A stretch of 64,000 nt of DNA, from contig VSPM01000003.1 of the NCBI GenBank assembly GCA_009775365.1, forward strand, positions 34,873 to 98,872, read 5' to 3'. This document shows, piece by piece, positions 55,641 to 64,000 of the stretch. The stretch's first letter is position 1. Each line of letters begins with the position of its first letter. Source of the DNA: Muribaculaceae bacterium. Its GTDB lineage: Bacteria > Bacteroidota > Bacteroidia > Bacteroidales > Muribaculaceae. A model generated the notes under the pieces. The model ran no database searches. It saw only the letters and a list, made by a program, of their open reading frames with translations, and had not been told where the DNA came from. A program made the translations under genes and the position numbers.

Positions 55641-58040
55641 ATGAAAAAGATATTATTATTAACAGCCCTCTTATTGCCGATGTTTGCAACGGCAAACGAT
55701 ATGAAACTTAAATTCAATCGCCCGGCCGACTTCTTTGAAGAGACTTTTGTTATTGGCAACGGCTCTCAAGGTGCTATAATTTATGGCAACCCCGTGCGCG
55801 AACGCATATCTCTCAACGACATCACCCTGTGGAGCGGAGAGCCCGACACTGCCGCCTACAATCCCGGAGCATATCAGCATCTTCCTCAAATCCGCGAAGC
55901 ATTATCAAATGGAGATTATTCAAAAGCAGAGGCCATTCAACACAAAATGCAAGGCCACTCAAGCCAGTATTACCAGCCTCTCGGAAACGTATTCATCGAT
56001 TTTGACGACAACTCCGAAATTTCTGAATATCACAGAGAACTCAACCTCAACAATGCTATCGCTTCTGTGGAGTATAAGCGAGGCTCCAACAAAATACTCA
56101 CACAATATCTGGCTTCTGCTCCCGACAGCCTGATAGCCGTCAGAATCACAGCCGCTCAGCCAATAAGCCTCACAATTTCATTTGACTCACCACTCAACCA
56201 CACCACTGAATCGTCTGCCGGGCGAATCACTTCTGACGGATATGCTTCTTATGGATTCATGGTGACTAACGAAAATGGGAAAACAGATGAGAAACTGATG
56301 TATGACCCTAATCGTGGCACCCATTTCCGCACAGACGTCAACGCATTGTCTGAATCGGGTAAAATCTCGGCAACCGACGGAACTTTAAGAGTGACCGACG
56401 CAAAAGACCTCACAATCTATATAACTATAGCCACCAATTTCGGCGGTTCTTCAGTAAACCCGGCCAAATCCGGGATTGACTACAAAGGAATAGCCGACTC
56501 ACGAGCTGACAAAGCGCTCAAATATTCGTTTGAAGATATTGCCACTCGCCATCAGAAAGACTATTCCGGATTCTTCTCACGCGTGAATATCGACTTGGGA
56601 GAATCCGACGAATCTCTCAACATCCTCCCAACCGACATTCGTTTGAAAGAATACTATGACCATAATAATTATGACCCCGACCTTGAGGAACTATATTTCC
56701 AATATGGACGCTATTTGCTGATTAGCTGCTCGCGAACAGAGGGAGTGCCGGCAAATCTGCAAGGCTTGTGGAATGAATACCCTTACGCCCCCTGGAGATC
56801 AAACTACACGGCCAACATCAATCTCGAAGAGAACTACTGGCCGGCAGAAGTAACCAACCTTAGCGAAATGCACCGCCCTCTTCTCTCTTTTGTCAAACAG
56901 TTGCCAAACACCGGTGAAACCACGGCAAGAGAATATTATGGAATAGACCGCGGATGGTGCATGGGACATAACTCCGACATATGGGGGATGACATGCCCCG
57001 TAGGTTATGGCAATGACGAGCCTATGTGGGCTAACTGGAACATGGGCGGGGCATGGCTGGTGTCGCACATCTGGCAGCACTACCTATTCACAAAAGACAA
57101 AGAATTTCTTCAGGAATATTACCCCACTCTAAAAGGAGCGGCTGAATTTTGCCTGGCATGGCTGGTGAGAGACAAGAATGGAAATCTTATAACTTCCCCT
57201 TCCACTTCTCCCGAAAACAGATTCATAGCCCCCGACGGAAAGGCGGTGGCCACAAGCGCCGGAGGATTTGCCGACATTGCCATGATTCGCGAATGTCTTG
57301 CCGACACCAGAAGCGCGGCTATCGAGCTTGACACCGACCCTTCGCTTATAGATGAAATCGACAAGGCCCTTTCAGAAATAGCCCCTTATAAGATCGGGGC
57401 GAAAGGACAACTACAGGAATGGGCGCAAGATTTTCCTGAAGAAGACCCACATCACCGTCATCAGTCACACTTATACGGGCTATTTCCCGGAAACCATATC
57501 TCGCCGTCGGCAACACCGGAACTTGCAAAAGCCGCCGCTCGTTCTCTCGAAATCAAAGGAGACAACACAACAGGCTGGAGCACAGGATGGAGGGTAAATC
57601 TGCTTGCTCGACTTGCCGATGCTCAAAAAGCATATTCCATGTATCGCAGGCTGCTCAAATATGTAAGCCCCGACAAATATGAAGGAGACGACAAACGCTA
57701 TGGAGGTGGAACCTACCCGAATCTTCTCGATGCTCACGCACCCTTCCAGATCGACGGCAATTTCGGAGGCTCCGCCGGTGTGGCCGAAATGCTTATCCAG
57801 TCCACTCCTCAATCCATCATTCCACTGCCGGCTCTTCCAAAGGAATGGAAAACCGGTTCATTCAGCGGACTTAGAGCACGCGGGGCATTCACTGTCGACG
57901 CAAAATGGAAAGACGGCGTTGTGACCGACCTCACAATAAAATCTGACAAAGGAGGGAAAACAACTATTATAGTCAATAGCAAAGAAATAGCTGTAGACCT
58001 TAATGCCGGCGAATCAAAAAATATTGTCAGAAACAACTAA
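55641..58040 (+). CDS. Glycoside hydrolase family 95 (alpha-L-fucosidase/galactosidase)
   Basis: A 799-residue exported enzyme (signal peptide 1-18). The N-terminal beta-domain has LWSGEPDTAAYNPGAY, and the (alpha/alpha)6 barrel contains YTANINLEENYWPAE, where two Asn activate the water, SPSTSPENRF with the acid Glu and FQIDGNFGGSAG with the conserved Asp. GH95 includes alpha-1,2-L-fucosidases and alpha-L-galactosidases; both sugars occur on xyloglucan side chains. Defucosylation is the more likely role, from the family and context. Co-directional with GH5 (97-bp gap) and xylB (78 bp). Confidence 0.93.
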   Translation: MKKILLLTALLLPMFATANDMKLKFNRPADFFEETFVIGNGSQGAIIYGNPVRERISLNDITLWSGEPDTAAYNPGAYQHLPQIREALSNGDYSKAEAIQHKMQGHSSQYYQPLGNVFIDFDDNSEISEYHRELNLNNAIASVEYKRGSNKILTQYLASAPDSLIAVRITAAQPISLTISFDSPLNHTTESSAGRITSDGYASYGFMVTNENGKTDEKLMYDPNRGTHFRTDVNALSESGKISATDGTLRVTDAKDLTIYITIATNFGGSSVNPAKSGIDYKGIADSRADKALKYSFEDIATRHQKDYSGFFSRVNIDLGESDESLNILPTDIRLKEYYDHNNYDPDLEELYFQYGRYLLISCSRTEGVPANLQGLWNEYPYAPWRSNYTANINLEENYWPAEVTNLSEMHRPLLSFVKQLPNTGETTAREYYGIDRGWCMGHNSDIWGMTCPVGYGNDEPMWANWNMGGAWLVSHIWQHYLFTKDKEFLQEYYPTLKGAAEFCLAWLVRDKNGNLITSPSTSPENRFIAPDGKAVATSAGGFADIAMIRECLADTRSAAIELDTDPSLIDEIDKALSEIAPYKIGAKGQLQEWAQDFPEEDPHHRHQSHLYGLFPGNHISPSATPELAKAAARSLEIKGDNTTGWSTGWRVNLLARLADAQKAYSMYRRLLKYVSPDKYEGDDKRYGGGTYPNLLDAHAPFQIDGNFGGSAGVAEMLIQSTPQSIIPLPALPKEWKTGSFSGLRARGAFTVDAKWKDGVVTDLTIKSDKGGKTTIIVNSKEIAVDLNAGESKNIVRNN

Positions 58041-58118
58041 TCGCCCAGTTATTTGTTATATTAATTATACAGCTGTTTTCTTAACCTCTGAAATGATTTA
58101 TAAAAACTCACATAAAAC

Positions 58119-59609
58119 ATGTATTTATTAGGATACGACATCGGCAGCTCGTCTGTGAAGGCTGCTCTCGTGGATGCCGCCACAGGAAAATGTGTAGCCT
58201 CTGACTTCTTCCCTAAAAATGAGGCCCCGATAAAGGCGCCACGCCAGGGATGGGCAGAGCAAGACCCTGAGAACTGGTGGAGATATATCAAGGAAGCAAC
58301 CGCTTCCGTTCTTGCGCAGAGCTGCGTGAATCCGGCCGACATAAAGGCTATCGGGATAAGTTATCAGATGCACGGGCTTGTGGCTATCGACAAAGACGGA
58401 AACGTGCTTCGCGACGCAATAATCTGGTGCGACTCAAGAGGAGTGCCCTACGGAGAAAAAGCATTTGGAGAGCTGGGCCACGATGTATGCCTGCCCCGCC
58501 TCCTGAACTCGCCCGGCAATTTCACGGCGGCAAAACTGAGCTGGCTTAAAGAAAACGAACCGGAGGTTTTTGATAAAATCTACAAAGTGATGCTTCCGGG
58601 CGACTATGTGGCCATGAGGCTGACAGGAGAAATATGCACCAACCCGGAGGGACTGTCGGAGTATATGCTGTGGAATTTCAAAGAGAATGAACCTGCATAT
58701 TTCCTAATGGAGTATTACGGCTTCGAGCCTTCTATATTCCCGGAGGTGAAACCCACTTTCTCCGAACAGGGGAAGCTGACTGATTCAGCAGCTCGAGAAC
58801 TCGGCCTCGCAGAAGGGACACCAGTGACATACAGAGCCGGAGATCAGCCAAACAACGCACTGTCGCTCAACGTATTTAATCCGGGGGAAGTGGCTTCCAC
58901 CGCAGGCACGTCGGGAGTGGTGTATGGAATCAACGGCAATGTTGACTACGACCCTCGTTCGCGGGTAAATAACTTTGCCCATGTGAACCATGACAATGTT
59001 AACACACGCATAGGCGTTATGACCTGTATCAACGGCACAGGCATACTCAACACCTGGATAAAGCGCAATGTTGCCCCGGAGGGGATGTCATATGCTGAAA
59101 TGAATGAACTTGCCGCAAAAGCCCCTATAGGATCTGCAGGAGTGACAATTCTGCCATTTGGCAACGGCGCGGAGAGAGTGCTTGAAAACCGGCAGATTGA
59201 ATGCTCTTTCCATGGCATCAACTTCAACATCCACAACCGCAGCCACATTATCCGCGCCGCTCAGGAGGGGATTGTGTTCTCTTTCATGTATGGAATGGAG
59301 ATAATGAAGTCAATAGGGATGGACATCAACCGCATACATGCAGGGAAAGCCAACATGTTCCTCAGCCCTATTTTCCGAGATACCCTTGCCTCTGTGTCAG
59401 GGGCAACCATCGATCTTGTCGACACCGACGGGGCTGCCGGGGCCGCCAAGGGCGCAGGAATCGGCTCAGGAATCTATAAAGACAATTCCGAGGCATTCGC
59501 ATCGCTGAAGGTTGTGGAAGTCGTGGAGCCGGCAGCCGACCGCGAGCCTTATTTAGAGGCATACGCAAGATGGAAAATGATTCTTGAAAACGTATTGACA
59601 TCAAAATAA
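58119..59609 (+). CDS. xylB: Xylulokinase (FGGY family)
   Basis: A 496-residue cytoplasmic sugar kinase that phosphorylates D-xylulose to xylulose-5-phosphate with ATP. The N-terminal GYDIGSSSVKAALVD is the phosphate-binding loop, AIGISYQMHGLVAID is characteristic for xylulokinase (Met-His-Gly), and the C-terminal GAAKGAGIGSGIY is the FGGY signature end. It is 24 bp before xylA, the usual pairing, though the order xylB-xylA is reversed from enteric bacteria. Xylose liberated by the GH31 enzyme is the natural source of its substrate. Confidence 0.95.
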   Translation: MYLLGYDIGSSSVKAALVDAATGKCVASDFFPKNEAPIKAPRQGWAEQDPENWWRYIKEATASVLAQSCVNPADIKAIGISYQMHGLVAIDKDGNVLRDAIIWCDSRGVPYGEKAFGELGHDVCLPRLLNSPGNFTAAKLSWLKENEPEVFDKIYKVMLPGDYVAMRLTGEICTNPEGLSEYMLWNFKENEPAYFLMEYYGFEPSIFPEVKPTFSEQGKLTDSAARELGLAEGTPVTYRAGDQPNNALSLNVFNPGEVASTAGTSGVVYGINGNVDYDPRSRVNNFAHVNHDNVNTRIGVMTCINGTGILNTWIKRNVAPEGMSYAEMNELAAKAPIGSAGVTILPFGNGAERVLENRQIECSFHGINFNIHNRSHIIRAAQEGIVFSFMYGMEIMKSIGMDINRIHAGKANMFLSPIFRDTLASVSGATIDLVDTDGAAGAAKGAGIGSGIYKDNSEAFASLKVVEVVEPAADREPYLEAYARWKMILENVLTSK

Positions 59610-59633
59610 TAATAACCCAATTTACATAATAAT

Positions 59634-60950
59634 ATGGCAAATAAAGAATATTTCCCCTTAATAGGGAAAATCAAGTTTGAGGGGACATCAAGCTATAATC
59701 CCCTCGCCTACCGTTACTATGACGCTGAAAGAATTGTGCTTGGCAAGCCAATGAAAGAATGGCTCAAATTCGCAATGGCATGGTGGCACACACTGTGTGC
59801 CGAAGGCGGCGACCAATTCGGCGGAGGCACTAAAAAATTCCCGTGGAATGAGGGAGAGACCGCACTCGAACGTGCTAAAAACAAGGCTGACGCAGGTTTT
59901 GAAATCATGGAGAAACTCGGAATCGAGTATTTCTGTTTTCATGACGTCGACCTTATAGAAGAGGGCAGCTCTGTAGAGGAGTATGAAAAGAATGTGAAAG
60001 ATATTGTGGCCTATATCAAGAGCAAGATGCAGGGCACTAATATCAAGAACCTATGGGGCACAGCCAATGTCTTCGGCCATGGCCGCTATATGAACGGGGC
60101 GGCAACCAACCCTGACTTCGACGTTGTGGCTCGCGCCGCTGTCCAGATTAAGAACGCTATCGACGCCACTATCGAACTGGGCGGACAGAACTACGTGTTC
60201 TGGGGTGGCCGTGAAGGTTATATGAGTCTTCTCAACACCGACCAGAAGCGTGAGAAAGAGCATCTTGCCATGATGTTGACAATGGCACGCGACTACGCTC
60301 GCAGCAAAGGGTTCACCGGCACATTCCTCATAGAGCCCAAGCCTATGGAGCCATCGAAACATCAGTATGACGTAGACACTGAGACTGTGATCGGGTTCCT
60401 CAAAGCCCACGGCCTTGACAAGGACTTCAAAGTGAACATCGAGGTGAACCACGCAACTCTCGCCGGACACACCTTCGAGCATGAGCTTGCCGTGGCTGTC
60501 GACAACGGAATGCTCGGAAGCATCGACGCCAACCGTGGCGACTATCAGAATGGCTGGGACACTGACCAGTTCCCCATCGATAACTACGAGCTCACCCAGG
60601 CGATGATGCAGATAATACGCAACGGAGGTCTCGGAAACGGCGGCACAAATTTTGACGCCAAGACACGCAGAAACTCCACTGACCTCGAAGACATCTTCAT
60701 AGCCCATATCGCAGGCATGGATGCCATGGCGCGCGCACTTCTCAGCGCCGCCGACGTGCTTGAGAAGTCTCCCTACAAGAAGATGCTCGCCGACCGCTAT
60801 GCGTCATTCGACAAAGGGGAAGGGAAAGAGTTTGAAGAAGGGAAACTCAACCTCGAACAGCTTGCCGAAATAGGCCGCCGTGTCAACGAGCCGGCTCAGA
60901 CTTCAGGCAAACAGGAACTTTATGAAGCCATCATCAACATGTATGCCTAA
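59634..60950 (+). CDS. xylA: Xylose isomerase
   Basis: A 438-residue cytoplasmic TIM-barrel enzyme of the long (class II) type that interconverts D-xylose and D-xylulose with two divalent metals. Catalytic His103 and Asp106 are in [26 protein letters not shown] and [16 protein letters not shown] contain metal and substrate ligands. The start [17 protein letters not shown] is the standard one. Last gene of the operon, with a strong terminator after it. Confidence 0.97.
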   Translation: MANKEYFPLIGKIKFEGTSSYNPLAYRYYDAERIVLGKPMKEWLKFAMAWWHTLCAEGGDQFGGGTKKFPWNEGETALERAKNKADAGFEIMEKLGIEYFCFHDVDLIEEGSSVEEYEKNVKDIVAYIKSKMQGTNIKNLWGTANVFGHGRYMNGAATNPDFDVVARAAVQIKNAIDATIELGGQNYVFWGGREGYMSLLNTDQKREKEHLAMMLTMARDYARSKGFTGTFLIEPKPMEPSKHQYDVDTETVIGFLKAHGLDKDFKVNIEVNHATLAGHTFEHELAVAVDNGMLGSIDANRGDYQNGWDTDQFPIDNYELTQAMMQIIRNGGLGNGGTNFDAKTRRNSTDLEDIFIAHIAGMDAMARALLSAADVLEKSPYKKMLADRYASFDKGEGKEFEEGKLNLEQLAEIGRRVNEPAQTSGKQELYEAIINMYA

Positions 60951-60974
60951 CAAGCATAACCAACAATAACCATT

Positions 60975-61011
60975 GAGGGCGCAGCAAATTGAAAAAATTT
61001 GCTGCGCCCTC
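60975..61011 (+). terminator. Terminator after xylA
   Basis: GAGGGCGCAGCAAATT pairs perfectly with AATTTGCTGCGCCCTC (16 bp) and is followed by TCTTTT. It lies 24 bp after the stop codon. Confidence 0.9.
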
Positions 61012-61052
61012 TCTTTTAGTGATTATGATGCCGTGACATTTAACCGGCAACA

Positions 61053-61926
61053 TTAAGTATATGACAAAAATTTGAAAACATCGAATTTTGGGGTATAAGC
61101 CGGACGCAGAAGTATTGTTGAAATCTCCTCCAAACCATACTTGACAAGCGACTTTGCCTTTCTTCCATGTTTCAGAATCCTTATCGGTTTAATATTTATA
61201 TCTTTATGTTCACCAACGAGATACGCCCATACAAGAGCCATGCAGACCATCGCGACAAGTCTTGCGATGCGCTCCATATCACGCATCATTGAACAGCCAC
61301 CATGCACGGATTCTTTCACCGGTGGAAAGCTTGACAATCCGGAAATTCTGACGTATTCGAATGTAATACCCTATGCGACGGCTGTTGAGCAATCCTGTCC
61401 ATTCCTTTCCGATGAACTCGCGGTCTGCCACAAGGGAGTCGATGCATTCCGCTCCAAAAAGACGGATAAAGCGTTCCATAATCTTCTTGCGTTCCTCCTG
61501 GTTGGAGTTGCCACGTTTAGAGAGAAGACTGAATATCAAAGGGAAGGCAATCCCTTTATAGGTGATGCCCAACATGAGAATGTTGATATTGAACTCCCCG
61601 AACTTCCAGTCGGTGCAGTCCATGCTGAGCACAAGACCGGTCTTGACGGGAAGCAACGAGAAAATCATACGGGCTATGATCTCAAGGTCAAGAACATACC
61701 TGGCAAAAAATCTTTGGAGCCGTCTGAGGTTGGAGTCCTTGTCGACAGCCGTAGGCATCGCATCAGCCAGTTTGTTGAGGCTGACAGTCTGCACCACACA
61801 GAGTGCATGGAGCAGCAGCGCCATAAGTTTTATGCGTGCCAGATTCATACTTTGTCCAAAATGCTCTTGCATAATCGGGAGGATTTGGTTAACTTTGACC
61901 GAGTCCTTGAAATTAGTAGTTTTCAT
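61053..61926 (-). pseudogene. IS4-type transposase, internally deleted and frameshifted
   Basis: Two frames on the minus strand join to one transposase. The first (61926-61279, 215 residues) has LVLSMDCTDWKFG with the first DDE Asp and SLVADREFIGKEW with the second Asp. The second (61337-61053) has IARLVAMVCMALVWAYLVGE and NIKPIRILKHGRKAKSLVKYG, the C-terminus. Between WWLFND and MERIARL the segment of about 75 residues that would carry the catalytic Glu region is missing, and the junction shifts frame, so the enzyme must be inactive. Terminal inverted repeats could not be identified with confidence. Confidence 0.85.
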
Positions 61927-62063
61927 GAGAAAAAGCGACCAAACCTTTCCTTTAAATTACTAAATTTCATGGACTTTTGCAAATTTAACCACTTTAAAAT
62001 TAGATATTTAACAGCATAAATTTTATCATCCACTAAAATTTGCAAAACATAATCATTTTGAAG

Positions 62064-62717
62064 ATGAAAAAAATAATTGATATCAACTCTTGGGAAAGAC
62101 GAGGAAATTATGAGTTTTTTCGCAACTTCGCTTCTTCCTGGTATTCTGTCACAACCGAAATAGAATGCACGCGAGGCATAAAAGCGTGTAAAGAGAATGG
62201 AGAATCTTTTTTCTTGCGCTATCTGTATGCGGTGGTGTGCGCTGCAAATGAAGTGAAGGAAATGAGGTTCAGAGTCGGCCCCGGCGGTGAGCCTGTGCTA
62301 TACGACAGAATAGACATAATCACGCCTGTTAAGGTGGAAGGAAAATCGTTCGTCACAATCAGAGTGCCCTACGAACCTGACTACGAAACTTTCTGCAAAG
62401 AGGCACGACACATCATCGAGTCGATTGACCCCGACGACAACCCCTATAAAGTTGAAAACGAAATGGCGGAGACAGGCAATTTCAATGTGGTGCACCTTAG
62501 CGCAGTGCCTAAACTGTATTTCACTTCCATGAGTTTCACGCTCCATGAAATAGGGAATCCCTGCACCCATCCTTTGAGCGTGATGGGAAAAGCGGTGGAA
62601 CGCGAAAACGGGAAAATTATAATGCCTTATTCCATATATGTGGACCACGCATTCGTTGACGGTGAACACCTCACGGAACTGTTTGACAAAATACAGCAAA
62701 AAATCAACCGCGATTAA
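62064..62717 (+). CDS. Chloramphenicol acetyltransferase-family (CatA-like) protein
   Basis: A 217-residue protein of normal CAT length, likely an acetyl-CoA-dependent O-acetyltransferase. His195 in YVDHAFVDGEH aligns with the active-site His of the HHxxxDG motif; the first His of that motif is Asp here. Another conserved piece is PKLYFTSMSFTLHEIGN, near the substrate pocket. The ATG at 62064 (MKKIIDINSWERRG) is preferred to the longer frame. Many chromosomal homologues in Bacteroidales are not resistance genes, so drug resistance should not be assumed. Neighbours are a dead transposase and a truncated receptor, an unstable area. Confidence 0.85.
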   Translation: MKKIIDINSWERRGNYEFFRNFASSWYSVTTEIECTRGIKACKENGESFFLRYLYAVVCAANEVKEMRFRVGPGGEPVLYDRIDIITPVKVEGKSFVTIRVPYEPDYETFCKEARHIIESIDPDDNPYKVENEMAETGNFNVVHLSAVPKLYFTSMSFTLHEIGNPCTHPLSVMGKAVERENGKIIMPYSIYVDHAFVDGEHLTELFDKIQQKINRD

Positions 62718-62788
62718 TTATCCACAACCGGGAATCAATTACTCGCTCAACACATTGGCCCGATAATTTGGGCATACATATTTCAATG

Positions 62789-62817
62789 ACGAGTTACGCT
62801 TTCTAAGCGTAACTCGT
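62789..62817. terminator. Bidirectional hairpin between CAT-like gene and receptor fragment
   Basis: ACGAGTTACGCTT (62789-62801) is perfectly paired with AAGCGTAACTCGT (62805-62817) around a 3-nt loop. It lies between two convergent genes; neither side has a strong T run. Confidence 0.65.
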
Positions 62818-62836
62818 TGTATGATTAGGCTGTATT

Positions 62837-63937
62837 TTATTGAAGGATACCTGATGACGCACCCGACTGTCGGGATATGTCATTGCCTTGTTTCACCTGT
62901 TTGCCAAAACCGAATGTATAAGCTGCTGAAAGCTGAACAAACGCATGGCCGGAAGCATTACTAACCCATTTGTTGACAGAATAATGGTCGCTTCGCATCG
63001 TATCGTATAATGACCTCCAGTTCCATCTTTGAAGATTCTGCGCTGTCAGACGAATATTCCATGTCGAATTGCTCCATCCTGCCTGCAAGACGAATGAATC
63101 TTTGTTCTTTGTCCATATTCCGGACATGGAATTATAATTGTCTGTCGCATTTTCAGAATTATATGATATCGCAAAATTGAAATTGCCCCAATAATATAGC
63201 GCCTGTACATAGCAGCTGACATGAGAATGATTTATATTGTATGGCAATCCATTGTGAACGTAAAGTTGAGCGAGTTGCCCGGAAAGATGCAGCTTTCCTT
63301 CAAAGAAATTTGAGGAAGCATTGATGCCATAGTTATAATGGCTGAATTTACCTATAGGTTGTTGAATTGTCCTTATTATCCCTTCAGATGTAGCCTCATA
63401 TACAAATGCGGCACGGTTTCCTACAAGCCATGCGTTTGCAAATACCGTCATGTTGAATTTATTAGACGGAATAAAAGTATAGTTGATGCCGATGTCATAA
63501 CTCCTGTGGGATTTCAGCACCGGATTTCCGGTGTGCCAAAGGAATGGAGACACCTGAATAATATTTTCGCTCTTATAATTTGACGAGGGTGGCCATACAG
63601 AATAATGCAACACAGCGCCGAATGCGTTCTTTTTGTTTGGCACAAAATTCATTGAGGCATCAATATAAGGATAGTTGGATATTGCCTTGTTGTCATCAAG
63701 CGTGGTTGCAAGCCAGTTCCAGCCGAAACCTAATGAAGCGGAGATTTTCTCATCTGTAAAGCTATACGAGGCGCCGATTTGTCCGAATTTTGTGGATGAG
63801 TTGTCAAAGGCAGTTACAGAACCTGAATAGTTGGTTCGGTTGTGCTCATACAATCCTCTGATTAAAGCCGTAAAATAATGTTTATTGCAGAAGGATTGGC
63901 TATAATTCAAACCGATATTTCCCCACGGCTCTTTCAT
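62837..63937 (-). pseudogene. TonB-dependent receptor barrel, N-terminally truncated
   Basis: 366 codons encode the C-terminal half of an outer-membrane beta-barrel protein: alternating aromatic strands (IGLNYSQSF, GASYSFTDEKISASLGFGW, VQLSAAYTFGFGKQ). The plug domain and signal peptide are absent; an in-frame TAA lies directly before the ATG, so nothing is read through from further upstream. The 63 bp to the window edge do not resemble receptor sequence. The fragment is probably a relic or a silent cassette, unless the start belongs to an unusual plug-less barrel. Confidence 0.7.
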
Positions 63938-63989
63938 TTAAGATCGGCCGAAGTTTACAGAAATAGTGGTATTTTATAGCGAAAATGTC

Positions 63990-63997
63990 TACCTTTG
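63990..63997 (+). promoter_or_regulatory. -7 box at the window's right edge
   Basis: TACCTTTG followed by CAC, an exact TAnnTTTG in its classic form. It points right, so a plus-strand gene probably begins just outside the window. No good -33 box. Confidence 0.45.
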
Positions 63998-64000
63998 CAC

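Noticed and set aside
61141..62019. 292-codon plus-strand open frame
   Set aside because: It is antisense to the transposase remnant, whose minus-strand motifs are recognisable.
62064..62717. Antibiotic-resistance call for the CAT-like gene
   Set aside because: The first His of the HHxxxDG motif is Asp, and chromosomal relatives of this family often have unknown substrates; resistance cannot be claimed from the sequence.
1..64000. CRISPR array or phage region
   Set aside because: No regularly spaced repeats of CRISPR type and no phage structural, integrase or lysis genes were seen.

Overview
The window looks like a chromosomal segment of a gut-type Bacteroidales bacterium, most likely close to Muribaculaceae or Bacteroides. 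The evidence is a SusC/SusD pair, a hybrid two-component (HTCS) regulator, a TPR-AraC membrane regulator, BACON domains, DUF3822 and DUF1460 proteins, C-terminal sorting-like tails, and promoters of the TTTG / TAnnTTTG type with little Shine-Dalgarno signal. The family-level placement is an inference; no rRNA gene is present.

Layout. 1-7.9 kb: housekeeping genes (DUF3822 fragment, type I asparaginase, DUF1460 protein, TrmH-type methyltransferase), a neuD-neuB-neuC sialic-acid-type set without neuA, and a secreted choloylglycine/penicillin-acylase family hydrolase. 7.9-17.4 kb: a secreted protein with a sorting-like tail, a C10 (streptopain-type) protease and a SusD/SusC pair, all on the minus strand. 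18-31 kb: lipoproteins, rsmI, a conserved unknown, dacB, an AI-2E-type permease, two different CPA2 cation/proton antiporters, and an isoprenyl synthase-TatD-antiporter operon with ATGA overlaps. A tRNA-Ser(GGA) lies at 31.25 kb.

31.4-61 kb is a carbohydrate locus that reads as a xyloglucan utilisation locus: SGNH hydrolase, GH43, GH3, GH2 and PA14-containing GH31 on the left, an HTCS regulator, then a divergent operon of BACON-GH5, GH95, xylulokinase and xylose isomerase. The enzymes would cut the glucan backbone and remove fucose, galactose, xylose, arabinose and glucose; XylA and XylB would pass xylose to the pentose phosphate pathway. No SusC/SusD pair lies in this locus.

The most unusual structure is inside this locus. 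A roughly 7.6-kb block (TPR-AraC regulator, Omp28-like secreted protein, 1090-residue secreted modular protein) sits between HTCS and GH31. It is flanked by two about 96% identical 220-bp direct repeats, each containing the 3' end of the HTCS gene. The copy at 41.6 kb is an in-frame remnant of the last 34 HTCS codons. This looks like an insertion or recombination that preserved the 3' end of the regulator gene.

61-64 kb is a degraded edge: an IS4-type transposase with an internal deletion, an intact chloramphenicol-acetyltransferase-like gene, and a TonB-receptor barrel that lacks its N-terminal half.
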